A stretch of DNA of 64,000 nucleotides, taken from NCBI RefSeq assembly GCF_009908165.1, contig NZ_JAAAUC010000004.1, positions 62,001-126,000 on the forward strand, written 5' to 3'. Below, piece after piece: positions 26,743 to 35,540 of this stretch. The notes under the pieces are model-generated. The model ran no database searches and was not told the DNA's origin. It saw only the letters and a list, made by a program, of their open reading frames with translations. The first letter of the stretch is position 1. The number at the start of each line of letters is the position of its first letter. The translations under genes and the position numbers were made by a program. This DNA is from Frigidibacter albus (GTDB taxonomy: Bacteria > Pseudomonadota > Alphaproteobacteria > Rhodobacterales > Rhodobacteraceae).

Positions 26743-27903
26743 CTAGACCGGCACGACCCGCACCGCGCCGCCCTTGGCCGACAGCGCGATCTCGCCCTTG
26801 CACAGCCGCAGCGCATCGGCGCCGAACACTTCGCGGCGCCAGCCCTTCAGCGCATCGACCTCGCGCCCGCCGGATGCGATCACGTCCAGCTCGGACGAGG
26901 ACGCGATCAGCTTGGCTGCCACCCCCGCCTCTTCGGACTTCGCCTTCAGCAGCACCCGCAGCAGATCGGCCAGCGCCGAGTTGACCTGCAGCTGGTCCCG
27001 CTCGTCCTGCGGCTTGGGCAGGTCCTCGGGCCTGGCTTCCAGCCCCGCCTTCACCGCGGCAAGGATGCCGTCGGCAATCTCCCCCCGCCGCGCCTCGCGC
27101 AGCAGCAGGCGCGAACGGCCCAGATCCTCGTAATTCGCCGGTTTGGTCGAGGCCAGCTCCAGCAGTGCATCGTCCTTGTAGACGCGGCTGCGCGGGATGT
27201 TGCGGGCCTGCGCGAAGACTTCGCGGAACTTCGCCAGCTCGCGCACCACGCCCAGGAACCGGGCCGAGGTGGTGCGGGTCTTCACCCGCTCCCAGGCCTC
27301 ATCGGGCAGGGTGATGTAGGTTTCCGGCGCCAGCAGGATCGCCAGTTCCTCCTCGACCCAAGGCTGGCGGCCGGTGCGCGCCAGCTCCTTGGAGAGGAAC
27401 TCATAGATCACCCGCAGATGGGTGACGTCCGCCAGTGCATAGACCTTCTGCGCATCCGACAGGGGTCGCCGCGACCAGTCGGTGAAGCGGCTGGTCTTGT
27501 CGAGGTTCTCGCGCGCGATCTTGCGCACCAGCGTCTCATAGCCGACCTGCTCGCCAAAGCCGCAGACCATCGCCGCAACCTGGGTGTCGAACAGCGGCTT
27601 GGGGAAGACCTTGCCCTCGACGAAGAAAATCTCCAGATCCTGCCGCGCGGCGTGGAACACCTTCACCGTCGCCTCATGCCGGAACAGGTCATAGAGCGGT
27701 TCCAGCGACAGCCCCTCGCCCCCCGCGATCGGATCGACCAGCACCGCATCGCCGGTCTTGCCGGGCAGCGCCATCTGGATCAGGCACAGCTTGGACCAGT
27801 AGGTGCGCTCGCGCAGGAACTCGGTGTCGATGGTGACATAGGGTTCGGCCTTGGCGGCTTCGCAGAAACGGGCAAGGTCTTCGGTGGTGAGGATGGTCTG
27901 CAT
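26743..27903 (-). CDS. rnd: Ribonuclease D
   Basis: A 3'-5' exoribonuclease for tRNA 3'-end maturation and RNA turnover. It has 386 residues from the ATG at 27903. The DEDD exonuclease motifs are visible: YVTIDTEFLRERTY (Exo I, about 22-35), HAARQDLEIFF (Exo II, about 84-94), and the Exo III region in YALADVTHLRVIYEFL (about 155-170). The HRDC domain follows at about 205-290 with FREVFAQARNIPRSRVYKDDAL-type sequence. Length and domain order are normal. Confidence 0.93.
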   Translation of the reverse strand: MQTILTTEDLARFCEAAKAEPYVTIDTEFLRERTYWSKLCLIQMALPGKTGDAVLVDPIAGGEGLSLEPLYDLFRHEATVKVFHAARQDLEIFFVEGKVFPKPLFDTQVAAMVCGFGEQVGYETLVRKIARENLDKTSRFTDWSRRPLSDAQKVYALADVTHLRVIYEFLSKELARTGRQPWVEEELAILLAPETYITLPDEAWERVKTRTTSARFLGVVRELAKFREVFAQARNIPRSRVYKDDALLELASTKPANYEDLGRSRLLLREARRGEIADGILAAVKAGLEARPEDLPKPQDERDQLQVNSALADLLRVLLKAKSEEAGVAAKLIASSSELDVIASGGREVDALKGWRREVFGADALRLCKGEIALSAKGGAVRVVPV

Positions 27904-27996
27904 CGCGGCCTTCACGTCCGGGGCGCGGGGTCATCCCGCTGCATCCTGCTGGCTTAGGCCAATGGCTGGCGAAAGAAAAGCGAAAGCACGGGCGCG

Positions 27997-28589
27997 TTAC
28001 AGCCAGACCGGAGTGCGGTCGCCGGAGGCGAAGCGGCGCAGCACAGCGGGGTAGAGCCGATGTTCCATCGCCAGCACCCGCGCGGCGAGGGTGTCCGCCG
28101 TGTCGCCGGGCTCTATGGCCACCCGCGCCTGCCCCAGGATCGGCCCGGTATCGAGCACCGCCGTCACCTCATGCACCGTGCAGCCCGCTTCGGCATCGCC
28201 GGCCTCGAGCGCGCGCTGGTGGGTGTGCAGGCCCGGGTAAAGCGGCAGAAGCGAGGGGTGGATGTTCAGCATCCGCCCGTCGAAGCGCGCGACGAAAGCC
28301 GGGGTCAGCACCCGCATGAAGCCCGCAAGGCACAGGATGTCGGGCCGCGCGGCAAGGATCGGCTTCAGCAGTTCCGCCTCGAACGCGGCGCGGTCGCCCT
28401 TGAAGGGGCGGTGGTCGATGGCGGCGGTGGGCACGCCAAGCCGCGCTGCCCGTTCCAGCCCCGCCGCCGAGGCGTCGTTGGAGGCGACCAGAACGGCACG
28501 GGCGGGATGGTCGCCCTCCATGCTCTCGACCAGCCGGATCATGTTCGACCCGCCGCCCGAGATCAGGATGGCAACGCGAACCGGCTCGG

Positions 28590-28593
<4 letters not shown>
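27997..28593 (-). CDS. purN: Phosphoribosylglycinamide formyltransferase
   Basis: The third step of de novo purine synthesis: it transfers a formyl group from 10-formyl-THF to GAR. It has 198 residues. The GTG start (28591-28593) overlaps the purM TGA as GTGA, the usual coupling in this family. Motifs: [16 protein letters not shown] (about 8-23), [14 protein letters not shown] (about 89-102), the catalytic [20 protein letters not shown] (about 110-129) and the aspartate in [15 protein letters not shown]. Confidence 0.94.
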
Positions 28594-29636
<1,043 letters not shown>

Positions 29637-29863
29637 CGCCGCACCCCTTCTTGCCGTGATCCCGCCCCGCATCAGCGCGGCTGCTGTCCGGCCCGATAGC
29701 GCAAGCCGCGCCTGCGGGCAACGGCCCTGCGGCCGGCGGGGCGATTTTGTCGGGCCAGTGAGCATCGCGCGGGCTGTGATCACGGCTTCGTGGGGTGGGA
29801 ACGAAAGCGGTGTGGGGGCGTTGGTGAGCCATAGAACGTAACAAGTTCCGAAAGGACATCCCT

Positions 29864-30391
29864 ATGACACGTTTCAACAAATCTGCCCTGCTCGCCTCTG
29901 TCGTCGCCCTTGGCATGTCGGGCGCTGCCTTCGCTCAGGAAGCCACCGGCGGTGGCGAGGTGCAGGACAACTCGCTGCCGATCACCGTGATCGACATGTC
30001 GGGCAACTCGACTGAAGTGGTCGGTCCGTCGACCGGTGGCGCTGGTCCGATGGGCGGCTGGCCGGTCTATTCCTCGGACAACGCGATGCTGGGGAACATC
30101 ACCACCGCCGCGATCACTGGCGAGCGTGTGGTGGACTACATCATCTTCGCGCTGGCAAACGGCAACGAAGTGCAGCTCGATGCCACCGGGATCGCCAGCG
30201 TCGGGGATGACAGCGTGATGATCGCCGTCTCCGAAGCCGATGTGCTGAGCCTGGCCACCGCGCCGATGACTGCGCTGGAATTCCGCGACGGCACCGCCGT
30301 GATGGAGAACGCAGCCGAAGCCAAGGCGGAAGCCATCGCCGACGAGCCGCTGAGCCAGACCAACGAGCCGACCGCGCCCGGCTCGAACTGA
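29864..30391 (+). CDS. Secreted PRC-barrel-like protein
   Basis: A 175-residue protein with a clear Sec signal peptide (MTRFNKSALL, hydrophobic core, cleavage at AFAQE, about residue 25). The mature region has a short beta-strand block GGWPVYSSDNAMLGNITTAA followed by VDYIIFALANGNEVQLDATG, reminiscent of the PRC-barrel pattern in which a small beta-barrel binds a partner protein. The tail is acidic and disordered (EAKAEAIADEPLSQTNEP). An AAAGGACAT ribosome site precedes the ATG. Function unknown. A terminator follows. Confidence 0.7.
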   Translation: MTRFNKSALLASVVALGMSGAAFAQEATGGGEVQDNSLPITVIDMSGNSTEVVGPSTGGAGPMGGWPVYSSDNAMLGNITTAAITGERVVDYIIFALANGNEVQLDATGIASVGDDSVMIAVSEADVLSLATAPMTALEFRDGTAVMENAAEAKAEAIADEPLSQTNEPTAPGSN

Positions 30392-30485
30392 GACAGCCGC
30401 CGGCATGCTTGACGCTGGTCAGGCAACGGCACCGGGTTTGGCCTGCAACGGCTGATGCGGTGCTTGCCGAGGCCATCTGAATTGC

Positions 30486-30520
30486 GGCCCGCCCTGACTG
30501 GGGCGGGCCGTTCCTTGTTT
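30486..30520 (+). terminator. Intrinsic terminator
   Basis: GGCCCGCCC (30486-30494) pairs with GGGCGGGCC (30501-30509) around TGACTG and is followed by GTTCCTTGTTT. It lies 95 bp beyond the PRC-barrel-like gene and reads in the same direction. Confidence 0.75.
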
Positions 30521-30885
30521 GGTTGGCCGTGTGCGGGCTGGCATTTCACGCCTGACCCGATGCCAGGGAAATCGCCGCCTGGCTGACACGGGGCCCGGCC
30601 TGCGGGGCTAACGACCACTGCTGGCTGCGGCGGCGCGGGGCATGGGACTGATCTTGGACGTCGTGCCGAGGTCTTTCGGCACAAGGCGTCCTTCGCCGAC
30701 CCGCGCGTGGGAGCCTCGGCCTGTCGATCACCGGCATCACGCGCGAACAGAGGGGATGCTCCGCCGGCCTGCGCGTGGCGCCTCCGGCCAGACCGGTCTG
30801 GCGCAATCCGTGCGAAGGCTGCGCACGGCATCCCGAAGCGGTGCAGGCCCGGGCTAGTCATGCCGCGGCCCGGGCAGCATCCGCA
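30521..30885. other. 365-bp intergenic region, no recognised gene
   Basis: I see no convincing coding sequence: frames that stay open on both strands have no recognisable family, initiation site or signal. A short palindrome GTGCCGAGGTCTTTCGGCAC is present at about 30662-30681. The region separates the PRC-barrel terminator from the end of the small minus-strand gene. Confidence 0.5.
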
Positions 30886-31113
30886 TCAGCTTGCGAACAG
30901 CAGCCAGCCGAGCGCCGCCCAGGCGGCAAGCCCGAAGGGCGCTGCGGCGGCGATCCACCAGCCGGAGGCCGCCCGCCCTGCCCCGGCGGGCAGCTTCAGC
31001 GCCTCGGGCCAGTCGGCATAGCTGCCGCCCGTCCCACGCCAGACCCGGGTTGCCGCCATGCGCGCTGCCGCGAAGTGGTCGCCCCCGATCCGATTCCGTC
31101 CTGCCTTGACCAT
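30886..31113 (-). CDS. Small putative membrane protein
   Basis: A 75-residue frame. The N-terminal half is basic and polar (VKAGRNRIGGDHFAAARMAATRVWRG); the C-terminal quarter (about residues 51-74, GWWIAAAAPFGLAAWAALGW) is one hydrophobic transmembrane helix. A GAGGGGG run precedes the ATG at 31113. I do not recognise a family. The purine-rich ribosome site and the clean tail anchor favour a real gene, but no homologue was checked. Confidence 0.5.
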   Translation of the reverse strand: MVKAGRNRIGGDHFAAARMAATRVWRGTGGSYADWPEALKLPAGAGRAASGWWIAAAAPFGLAAWAALGWLLFAS

Positions 31114-31260
31114 GGCCGCCCCCTCACATGCTTCGCACCAACGCTAGGACTGAACTCTTGATGGATCGTTAAGGCGGCACAGGGGCATGGCCAAGGCCGA
31201 ACCCGGACCGATTTCGGGCATAATCCAGGCAGCAGGTGCGCAGGCAGATCGGCTGGGAAT

Positions 31261-31336
31261 TGGTAGGCCCGGAGGGACTTGAACCCCCAACCAAGGCGTT
31301 ATGAGCGCCCTGCTCTAACCATTGAGCTACAGGCCC
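31261..31336 (-). tRNA. tRNA with CAT anticodon, probably tRNA-Ile2 (lysidine type)
   Basis: A complete 76-nt cloverleaf with encoded CCA (31261-31263). Arms: acceptor GGGCCTG/CGGGCCT with a G1-T72 wobble, D stem GCTC/GAGC, anticodon stem GGGCG/CGCCT with loop CTCATAA, and T arm GGGGG-TTCAAGT-CCCTC. A CAT anticodon fits elongator Met or Ile2. C4-G69 and C5-G68 agree with TilS recognition of Ile2, so I favour the AUA-reading isoleucine tRNA, whose C34 is modified to lysidine. The Met alternative remains possible. Confidence 0.85.
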
Positions 31337-31402
31337 AGCCGCGGCAATGCCTAGCACAATTGCCCGGCGGGTCAAGCAAGCGACCCTGCGAGCGGGCCGG
31401 GC

Positions 31403-32070
31403 TCAGGCCTCGGCAAAGGGCTCCAGCAGCCGCAAGCGCAGCCGCGCGCCGGGGGGCAGCTGGCCGGCAAGGTCGAGGTGATGATCGGCCAGCACCGCGA
31501 TCACCGGAGCGCCTCGGGCGTGAACCAGTCACTGCGCGGGCCGGGGAGGATATCGAGGGTGACGGTGTCACCGGGCGCCGGGGGGGCGAAGCCGGGCGTG
31601 GCGGGAGGCGTGCTCTCGCCGGCGACGCAGCCGATGGCGACCCCGTCGCCGCGCAGCACGGGCGCGGGACCGATGCCCGAGAGCGTCTCGCTTGCGGCGC
31701 TGCCCAGAACCGGGGTGGCGACAAATCCACCCTTCGCCGCCAGATAGTTACGCAGCCCGGCGCGGGGCGGCGCGATCCAGAAGCGTCGCCGGGCGCGAGT
31801 TCGAAGGGCGCGCCAAAGGTGCGGGCCGTCTGCCCTTGCGCCCCGGTGAGCCGCAGCGCGGCGGCCGCGCCGGCAAGGGCCAGAAGGGCGGGGGCCTCGC
31901 GGCCAGCAGGTCCACCCCTCCCAGCGTGATCTCGAGGCAGGGCGCGCCCAGGGGATTGCCAACCGCACGGTTCGCCGCGGCCAGCGCGCCTCGGTCGGCG
32001 GAGCCCGGGGCGGAGACGCCCTGCCCCGCCAGCCCCGGCGGCCCGGCATCCCGGACCAGCAGCGGCGCCG
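31403..32070 (-). pseudogene. pxpC: Decayed 5-oxoprolinase subunit C / biotin-dependent carboxyltransferase remnant
   Basis: The PxpC (KipA-like) signature is spread over three frames with an internal loss. The start, [20 protein letters not shown] and [12 protein letters not shown], reads in the frame of the pxpA remnant. [18 protein letters not shown] and [11 protein letters not shown] read in a second frame (about 31790-31900). [19 protein letters not shown] through DWFTPEA reads in a third (about 31504-31790). The true C-terminus PVIAVLADHHLDLAGQL and LLEPFAEA is recovered at 31403-31507. The block between WFTPEA and PVIAV, which in intact proteins holds the QSNRVG-like region, is missing. 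It cannot make a working protein. Confidence 0.8.
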
Positions 32071-32565
32071 CGGCGGCCACCACCGGCAGGCCCGCCGCCG
32101 GCGCCCGGTCCAGCACCGGCGCCCCGGCGAGGCAGACCAGCGGCAAGGACGGGTCCACCGCCAGTACCCCGGCAATCACCGCATCGGCCTGCCGGGAATC
32201 GCCGGCGATGGTGTTGTAGAGCGCGCCGTGGGGTTTGACGTAGGTCACGCGCGTCCCCGCCGCTGCTGCCAGCGCCTGCAAAGCGCCGATCTGGTAGATC
32301 ACCTCGGTGGTCAGATCCTCGGAGCCGACATCCATCGCCCGCCGCCCGAACCCGGCCAGATCGCGGTAGAAGACATGGGCCCCGACAGCCACGCCACGCC
32401 ACGCGCCGCCGCGGCGCGCAGGGTGCCTAGGATGCCGGTAGGGTCGCCAGCGTGGAAGCCGCAGGCGATACTGGCCGAGGTGACGATGTCCAGCATCGCG
32501 GCATCGTCGCCCATGGCCCATGCGCCAAATCCCTCGCCGAGGTCGCTGTTGAGGTCGATATGCAC
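32071..32565 (-). pseudogene. pxpA: Decayed 5-oxoprolinase subunit A (LamB/YcsF) remnant
   Basis: The GTG start at 32563-32565 gives [20 protein letters not shown] and [10 protein letters not shown], the PxpA N-terminus. At 32389-32403 the 5-mer CCACG occurs three times, shifting the frame. In the new frame the protein resumes [21 protein letters not shown], then [15 protein letters not shown] and [10 protein letters not shown]. At about residue 150 it runs straight into pxpC sequence, so the last 100 or so residues of PxpA and all of pxpB are deleted. Intact PxpABC hydrolyses 5-oxoproline to glutamate with ATP. Confidence 0.85.
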
Positions 32566-32997
32566 TGCGGTGGGCCTTTCGCCTGCCGGCCCGGCAGTCT
32601 GTCCCGGCAGGGGAGCGGCTGCAAGCGGTCAGGCGTCAGGGGGTCTTGCAGCAGGTTTCCGGGTCTTGGAGGCACCGGGCCGAAACCGGGATCAAGTCCC
32701 TGAAACGGCGTGATTTTCGGGATACGGAAACGATATGGAACCTATGTGGCTCCCCTACATACGATTTGCCGCGCGGGTCTGGTCCCGACCTGCCCCTCGC
32801 CGGCTGGCTGGCGGGGGGCGCCCGCTTGCGGAAAGACCGGCATGGCGGCGACCGCCCAGCCACCGGCGGGGGCGAGCCGCTGCGATCCTTTGCGCCCCAA
32901 TGACGTCGTCCCGGCCGTTTCAGCACCATGGTCGATGGCGCGCAACATTGGCCGCCGGTAGCCAGGCCCCGGCGTCCATCCCGTGGGAGGGCAACGT
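32566..32997. other. 432-bp region between the pxpA remnant and the GST gene, nothing recognised
   Basis: No gene is recognised on either strand. Short frames exist in all phases, but none has a family motif or a ribosome site. The segment at about 32700-32760 is locally AT-richer (ATACGGAAACGATATGG) and could be a former promoter region of the pxp locus. Confidence 0.5.
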
Positions 32998-33702
32998 CTA
33001 GCGTCCGAACCGGCCGATGACTTCGTCGAGGGGCACCGTGCCCCTGCACGCGCCCGTCCCCGCGGGCGCCTCAGCATCTTCAACCGCCTGTGCGTAGCGC
33101 ACGGCCGGGTCTTCCCCGAGGCGCTGGCGGATCGTCTTCAGCTTCGGCCATCGGGCGATATCGGCCACCTCGTGGAGCTCCAGCCAGCGCGCCACGCCGA
33201 CCAGCAGCGCGTCGGCGAGGCTCGGCCTCACCCCCATCAGCAACGGTCCATCGCCCACCATTTCCTCCAGCCGGTCATGCCGCTCGATCACCGCATCGCG
33301 GCCCAGACGACGCAGCGCGGCCTGATAGTCCGGATCCGGCGGGTCCATTTCCATCGCCGCCCACAGCGGGCCGAAGGCCCCGGTGAAACCGCTGTTGAGG
33401 AACGCCATCAGTTGATGCATCAGGTCCGCTTCCTCCGAGCGCGGATCAAAACTGATCCGCCGTCCGGCATCGCGCGCTTCAAGGTGGGCGGCAATTGCCA
33501 TGGTCTCTGTCAGGGGGCGGCCGTCTGCGGTGATCAGCACGGGCGTTTCGACGCGGGCGTTGATCCGCGTGTAGGGCGGCCTCCGCATCTCGCCCAGCAT
33601 ATCAACCCGGCACAGCCGGTAGGGCTGGCCAAGCCATTCGAGGGCGGCGATCAGGCCCATCGAGCTGCCGGAGGGAAAGCCGTAAAGAAGGATCGGGTCC
33701 AT
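32998..33702 (-). CDS. Glutathione S-transferase family protein
   Basis: A 234-residue cytosolic GST-like protein. The N-terminal thioredoxin-fold domain has ILLYGFPSGSSMGLIAALEWLGQPYRL (about 3-29), with VETPVLITADGRPLTETMAIAAHLE (about 50-74) including the cis-proline before V and the glutathione-contacting T-E pair. The helical C-terminal domain has GVRPSLADALLVGVARWLEL (about 154-173). Three in-frame ATGs lie within 12 bp; the one at 33702 has GGAG six bases upstream and was chosen. Divergent from the LysR gene, its likely regulator. Confidence 0.85.
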   Translation of the reverse strand: MDPILLYGFPSGSSMGLIAALEWLGQPYRLCRVDMLGEMRRPPYTRINARVETPVLITADGRPLTETMAIAAHLEARDAGRRISFDPRSEEADLMHQLMAFLNSGFTGAFGPLWAAMEMDPPDPDYQAALRRLGRDAVIERHDRLEEMVGDGPLLMGVRPSLADALLVGVARWLELHEVADIARWPKLKTIRQRLGEDPAVRYAQAVEDAEAPAGTGACRGTVPLDEVIGRFGR

Positions 33703-33821
33703 GTTCATCTCCATCTGAAAAGGCGCGTGGCCTTGCACCGACGATGTACCTTCCGGGACGATCAGCTTGAAGTCTGGCAATCTGCACCATATCGTCCACA
33801 TCTGTGAACGATGGGCGCCAG

Positions 33822-34730
33822 ATGCTGAACCTCAACGACCTTCACCTTTTCGTCCGTGTCATCGAACATGGCGGGTTTTCCGCGGCCTCGCGGCAGCTGA
33901 GGATACCCAAGTCCACGATCAGCAAGCGGGTTGCGGCGCTCGAGGCGGATCTGGGCGCGCGCCTGCTGCACCGCACCTCGCGCAGTCTGGCGCTGACCGA
34001 GGCCGGGCGCGATTTCCTCGATCATGCCCGCGCCGCGCTGATCGAGGCGGAAAGCGCCGAAGAGGTCGTGCGCCGCAGGCTGGCCGAGCCGACCGGGACC
34101 GTGCGGCTGACCGCCTCGGTTCCGACCGCGCAGACGCTGCTGGCGGACCTGCTGCCAAGGCTCGCGGCGGCATACCCGAAACTCGTGGTGCAGTTGCACG
34201 CGACCGACCGCTTCGTCGATCTGGTTCAGGAGGGCTTCGATATTGCGATCCGAAGCCATTTTGCGCCGCTGCCCGATTCCGCGCTGCTCCAGCGGCGGAT
34301 CGGGAGCCAGTCGCTGATCCTCGTCGCCGCCCCGGCCTATCTCGGGGCACACGGACAGCCGGACCATCCGGGCCAGATCCCGGGCCATGACGGACTGATG
34401 GTCGGTCCGGCCGAGCGGTGGCGGCTGCAAGGTCCGCGGGGCGAGGTGGCGGAGGTCGCGCCCCGGCCGCGGATGATCGCCGATGAATCGACGGTACTTT
34501 TGAAAGCGGCGGCTGCAGGGTTCGGGCTGGTCTGTCTGCCGGATGAGTTCTGCCGCCCGGGGCTCGAGGCGGGCAGCCTGATGCGTGTGCTGCCGGGCTG
34601 GACCGCCGGCGAGGTCGTGACGACGCTCTTGATGCCCCATCGGCGCGGACAGCTTCCTGCGGTCCGGGTGGTTGTCGACTTCCTGACCTCCGGCGCCGGG
34701 AGCCGGACGGATCATCACCCCGGCCGGTGA
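33822..34730 (+). CDS. LysR-family transcriptional regulator
   Basis: A 302-residue LTTR. The winged helix-turn-helix is at about residues 4-62, with LNDLHLFVRVIEHGGFSAASRQL, then IPKSTISKRVAALEADLGARLLHRTSRSLALTEAGRDF. The effector domain with VRLTASVPTAQTLLADLLPRL resembles the glutathione-transferase-associated LTTR group. A GTG at 33804 is an alternative start, but LysR proteins usually begin MLNLNDL as at 33822. Its start faces that of the GST gene, with 119 bp between them that probably hold the shared operator. Confidence 0.88.
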   Translation: MLNLNDLHLFVRVIEHGGFSAASRQLRIPKSTISKRVAALEADLGARLLHRTSRSLALTEAGRDFLDHARAALIEAESAEEVVRRRLAEPTGTVRLTASVPTAQTLLADLLPRLAAAYPKLVVQLHATDRFVDLVQEGFDIAIRSHFAPLPDSALLQRRIGSQSLILVAAPAYLGAHGQPDHPGQIPGHDGLMVGPAERWRLQGPRGEVAEVAPRPRMIADESTVLLKAAAAGFGLVCLPDEFCRPGLEAGSLMRVLPGWTAGEVVTTLLMPHRRGQLPAVRVVVDFLTSGAGSRTDHHPGR

Positions 34731-34748
34731 CCCGAAAACGCCCGCCCG

Positions 34749-35537
34749 TCAGCCCTCGGTGTCTGGCGCGTCCGTCACCAGCCGGTAGCGCCGCAGATCC
34801 TCGGCATCCAGCACGAAGATCTCGTCTGGCGGGGTTTTCAGGGCCGGGGCCATCAGCAACGTGTCCACGCCCATTTCATCGAGATACTCGATCACCGCGC
34901 CCTGCCCGCGCTGGACGTCTTCGACGGCCAGAAAGGCCGGCAGCAGGGTGTTCTCGCCGAAGTAATGCTGGTGGACGCCGACCACCGCTGCCGGATCGGC
35001 GCTGCGGGTGGTGCCGCCCGCGAGGATGTAGGGGCAGGCCGACAGGCAGACGGCGCCCTCGCCGACAGCGGTGGTCATCGCCAGCGCCCGCACCTGCCGG
35101 CCGATGGCGAGCGCGTCGGCGACGGAGCCGCCGGAGCTGTCGATCTGCAAGGCGGTGGGGCGGGCGCCCTCGGCCCGTTTGGCCTCGATGTAATCGGTAA
35201 AGCGCTGTGCGTCGCCGGGGGCGATCTGGCCGATCAGGGTCATGGCCGCGCCTTCCGTGCCGAACTCCAGCCGCTGGGGCATCTCGCGCATCGCAGGGGT
35301 GCCGGGGCGCCGGTCGGGCGCGTAGGGCCGCGTCTCGGGGCCGGTGCCGGGCGGGGCGAACAACTGCGGCGCGGTGGCGCCGGAGCGGGCAGAGGCATTG
35401 AGGTCGATCCACAGCAGCGCCGCGCCGATGCCGATCTGCGCGACCAGCATCAGTTTCAGCGCGCCCTGCGGGGTGGCGCGGGACACAGGGACAGCGGAAT
35501 CGGTCCCGGCAGCGGCCCGGGCGCGGCGGAAGAACAC
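34749..35537 (-). CDS. ClpP/crotonase-fold periplasmic protein (COG3904-like), GTG start
   Basis: A 262-residue protein with one membrane anchor (about 27-45, LKLMLVAQIGIGAALLWID), then a low-complexity linker and a ClpP-like domain at about 95-240. Visible motifs are ALQIDSSGGSVADALAIGRQV (about 130-150), EGAVCLSACPYILAGGTTR with a Ser in the nucleophile region, and VVGVHQHYFG with a candidate catalytic histidine. COG3904 proteins are predicted periplasmic; proteolysis is unproven. It lies 3 bp after the next membrane gene's stop, so the two form one module. Confidence 0.7.
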   Translation of the reverse strand: MFFRRARAAAGTDSAVPVSRATPQGALKLMLVAQIGIGAALLWIDLNASARSGATAPQLFAPPGTGPETRPYAPDRRPGTPAMREMPQRLEFGTEGAAMTLIGQIAPGDAQRFTDYIEAKRAEGARPTALQIDSSGGSVADALAIGRQVRALAMTTAVGEGAVCLSACPYILAGGTTRSADPAAVVGVHQHYFGENTLLPAFLAVEDVQRGQGAVIEYLDEMGVDTLLMAPALKTPPDEIFVLDAEDLRRYRLVTDAPDTEG

Positions 35538-35540
35538 GCC

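Noticed and set aside
32566-32997. A further pxp fragment or small gene
   Set aside because: No PxpB or other family motif could be read in any frame.
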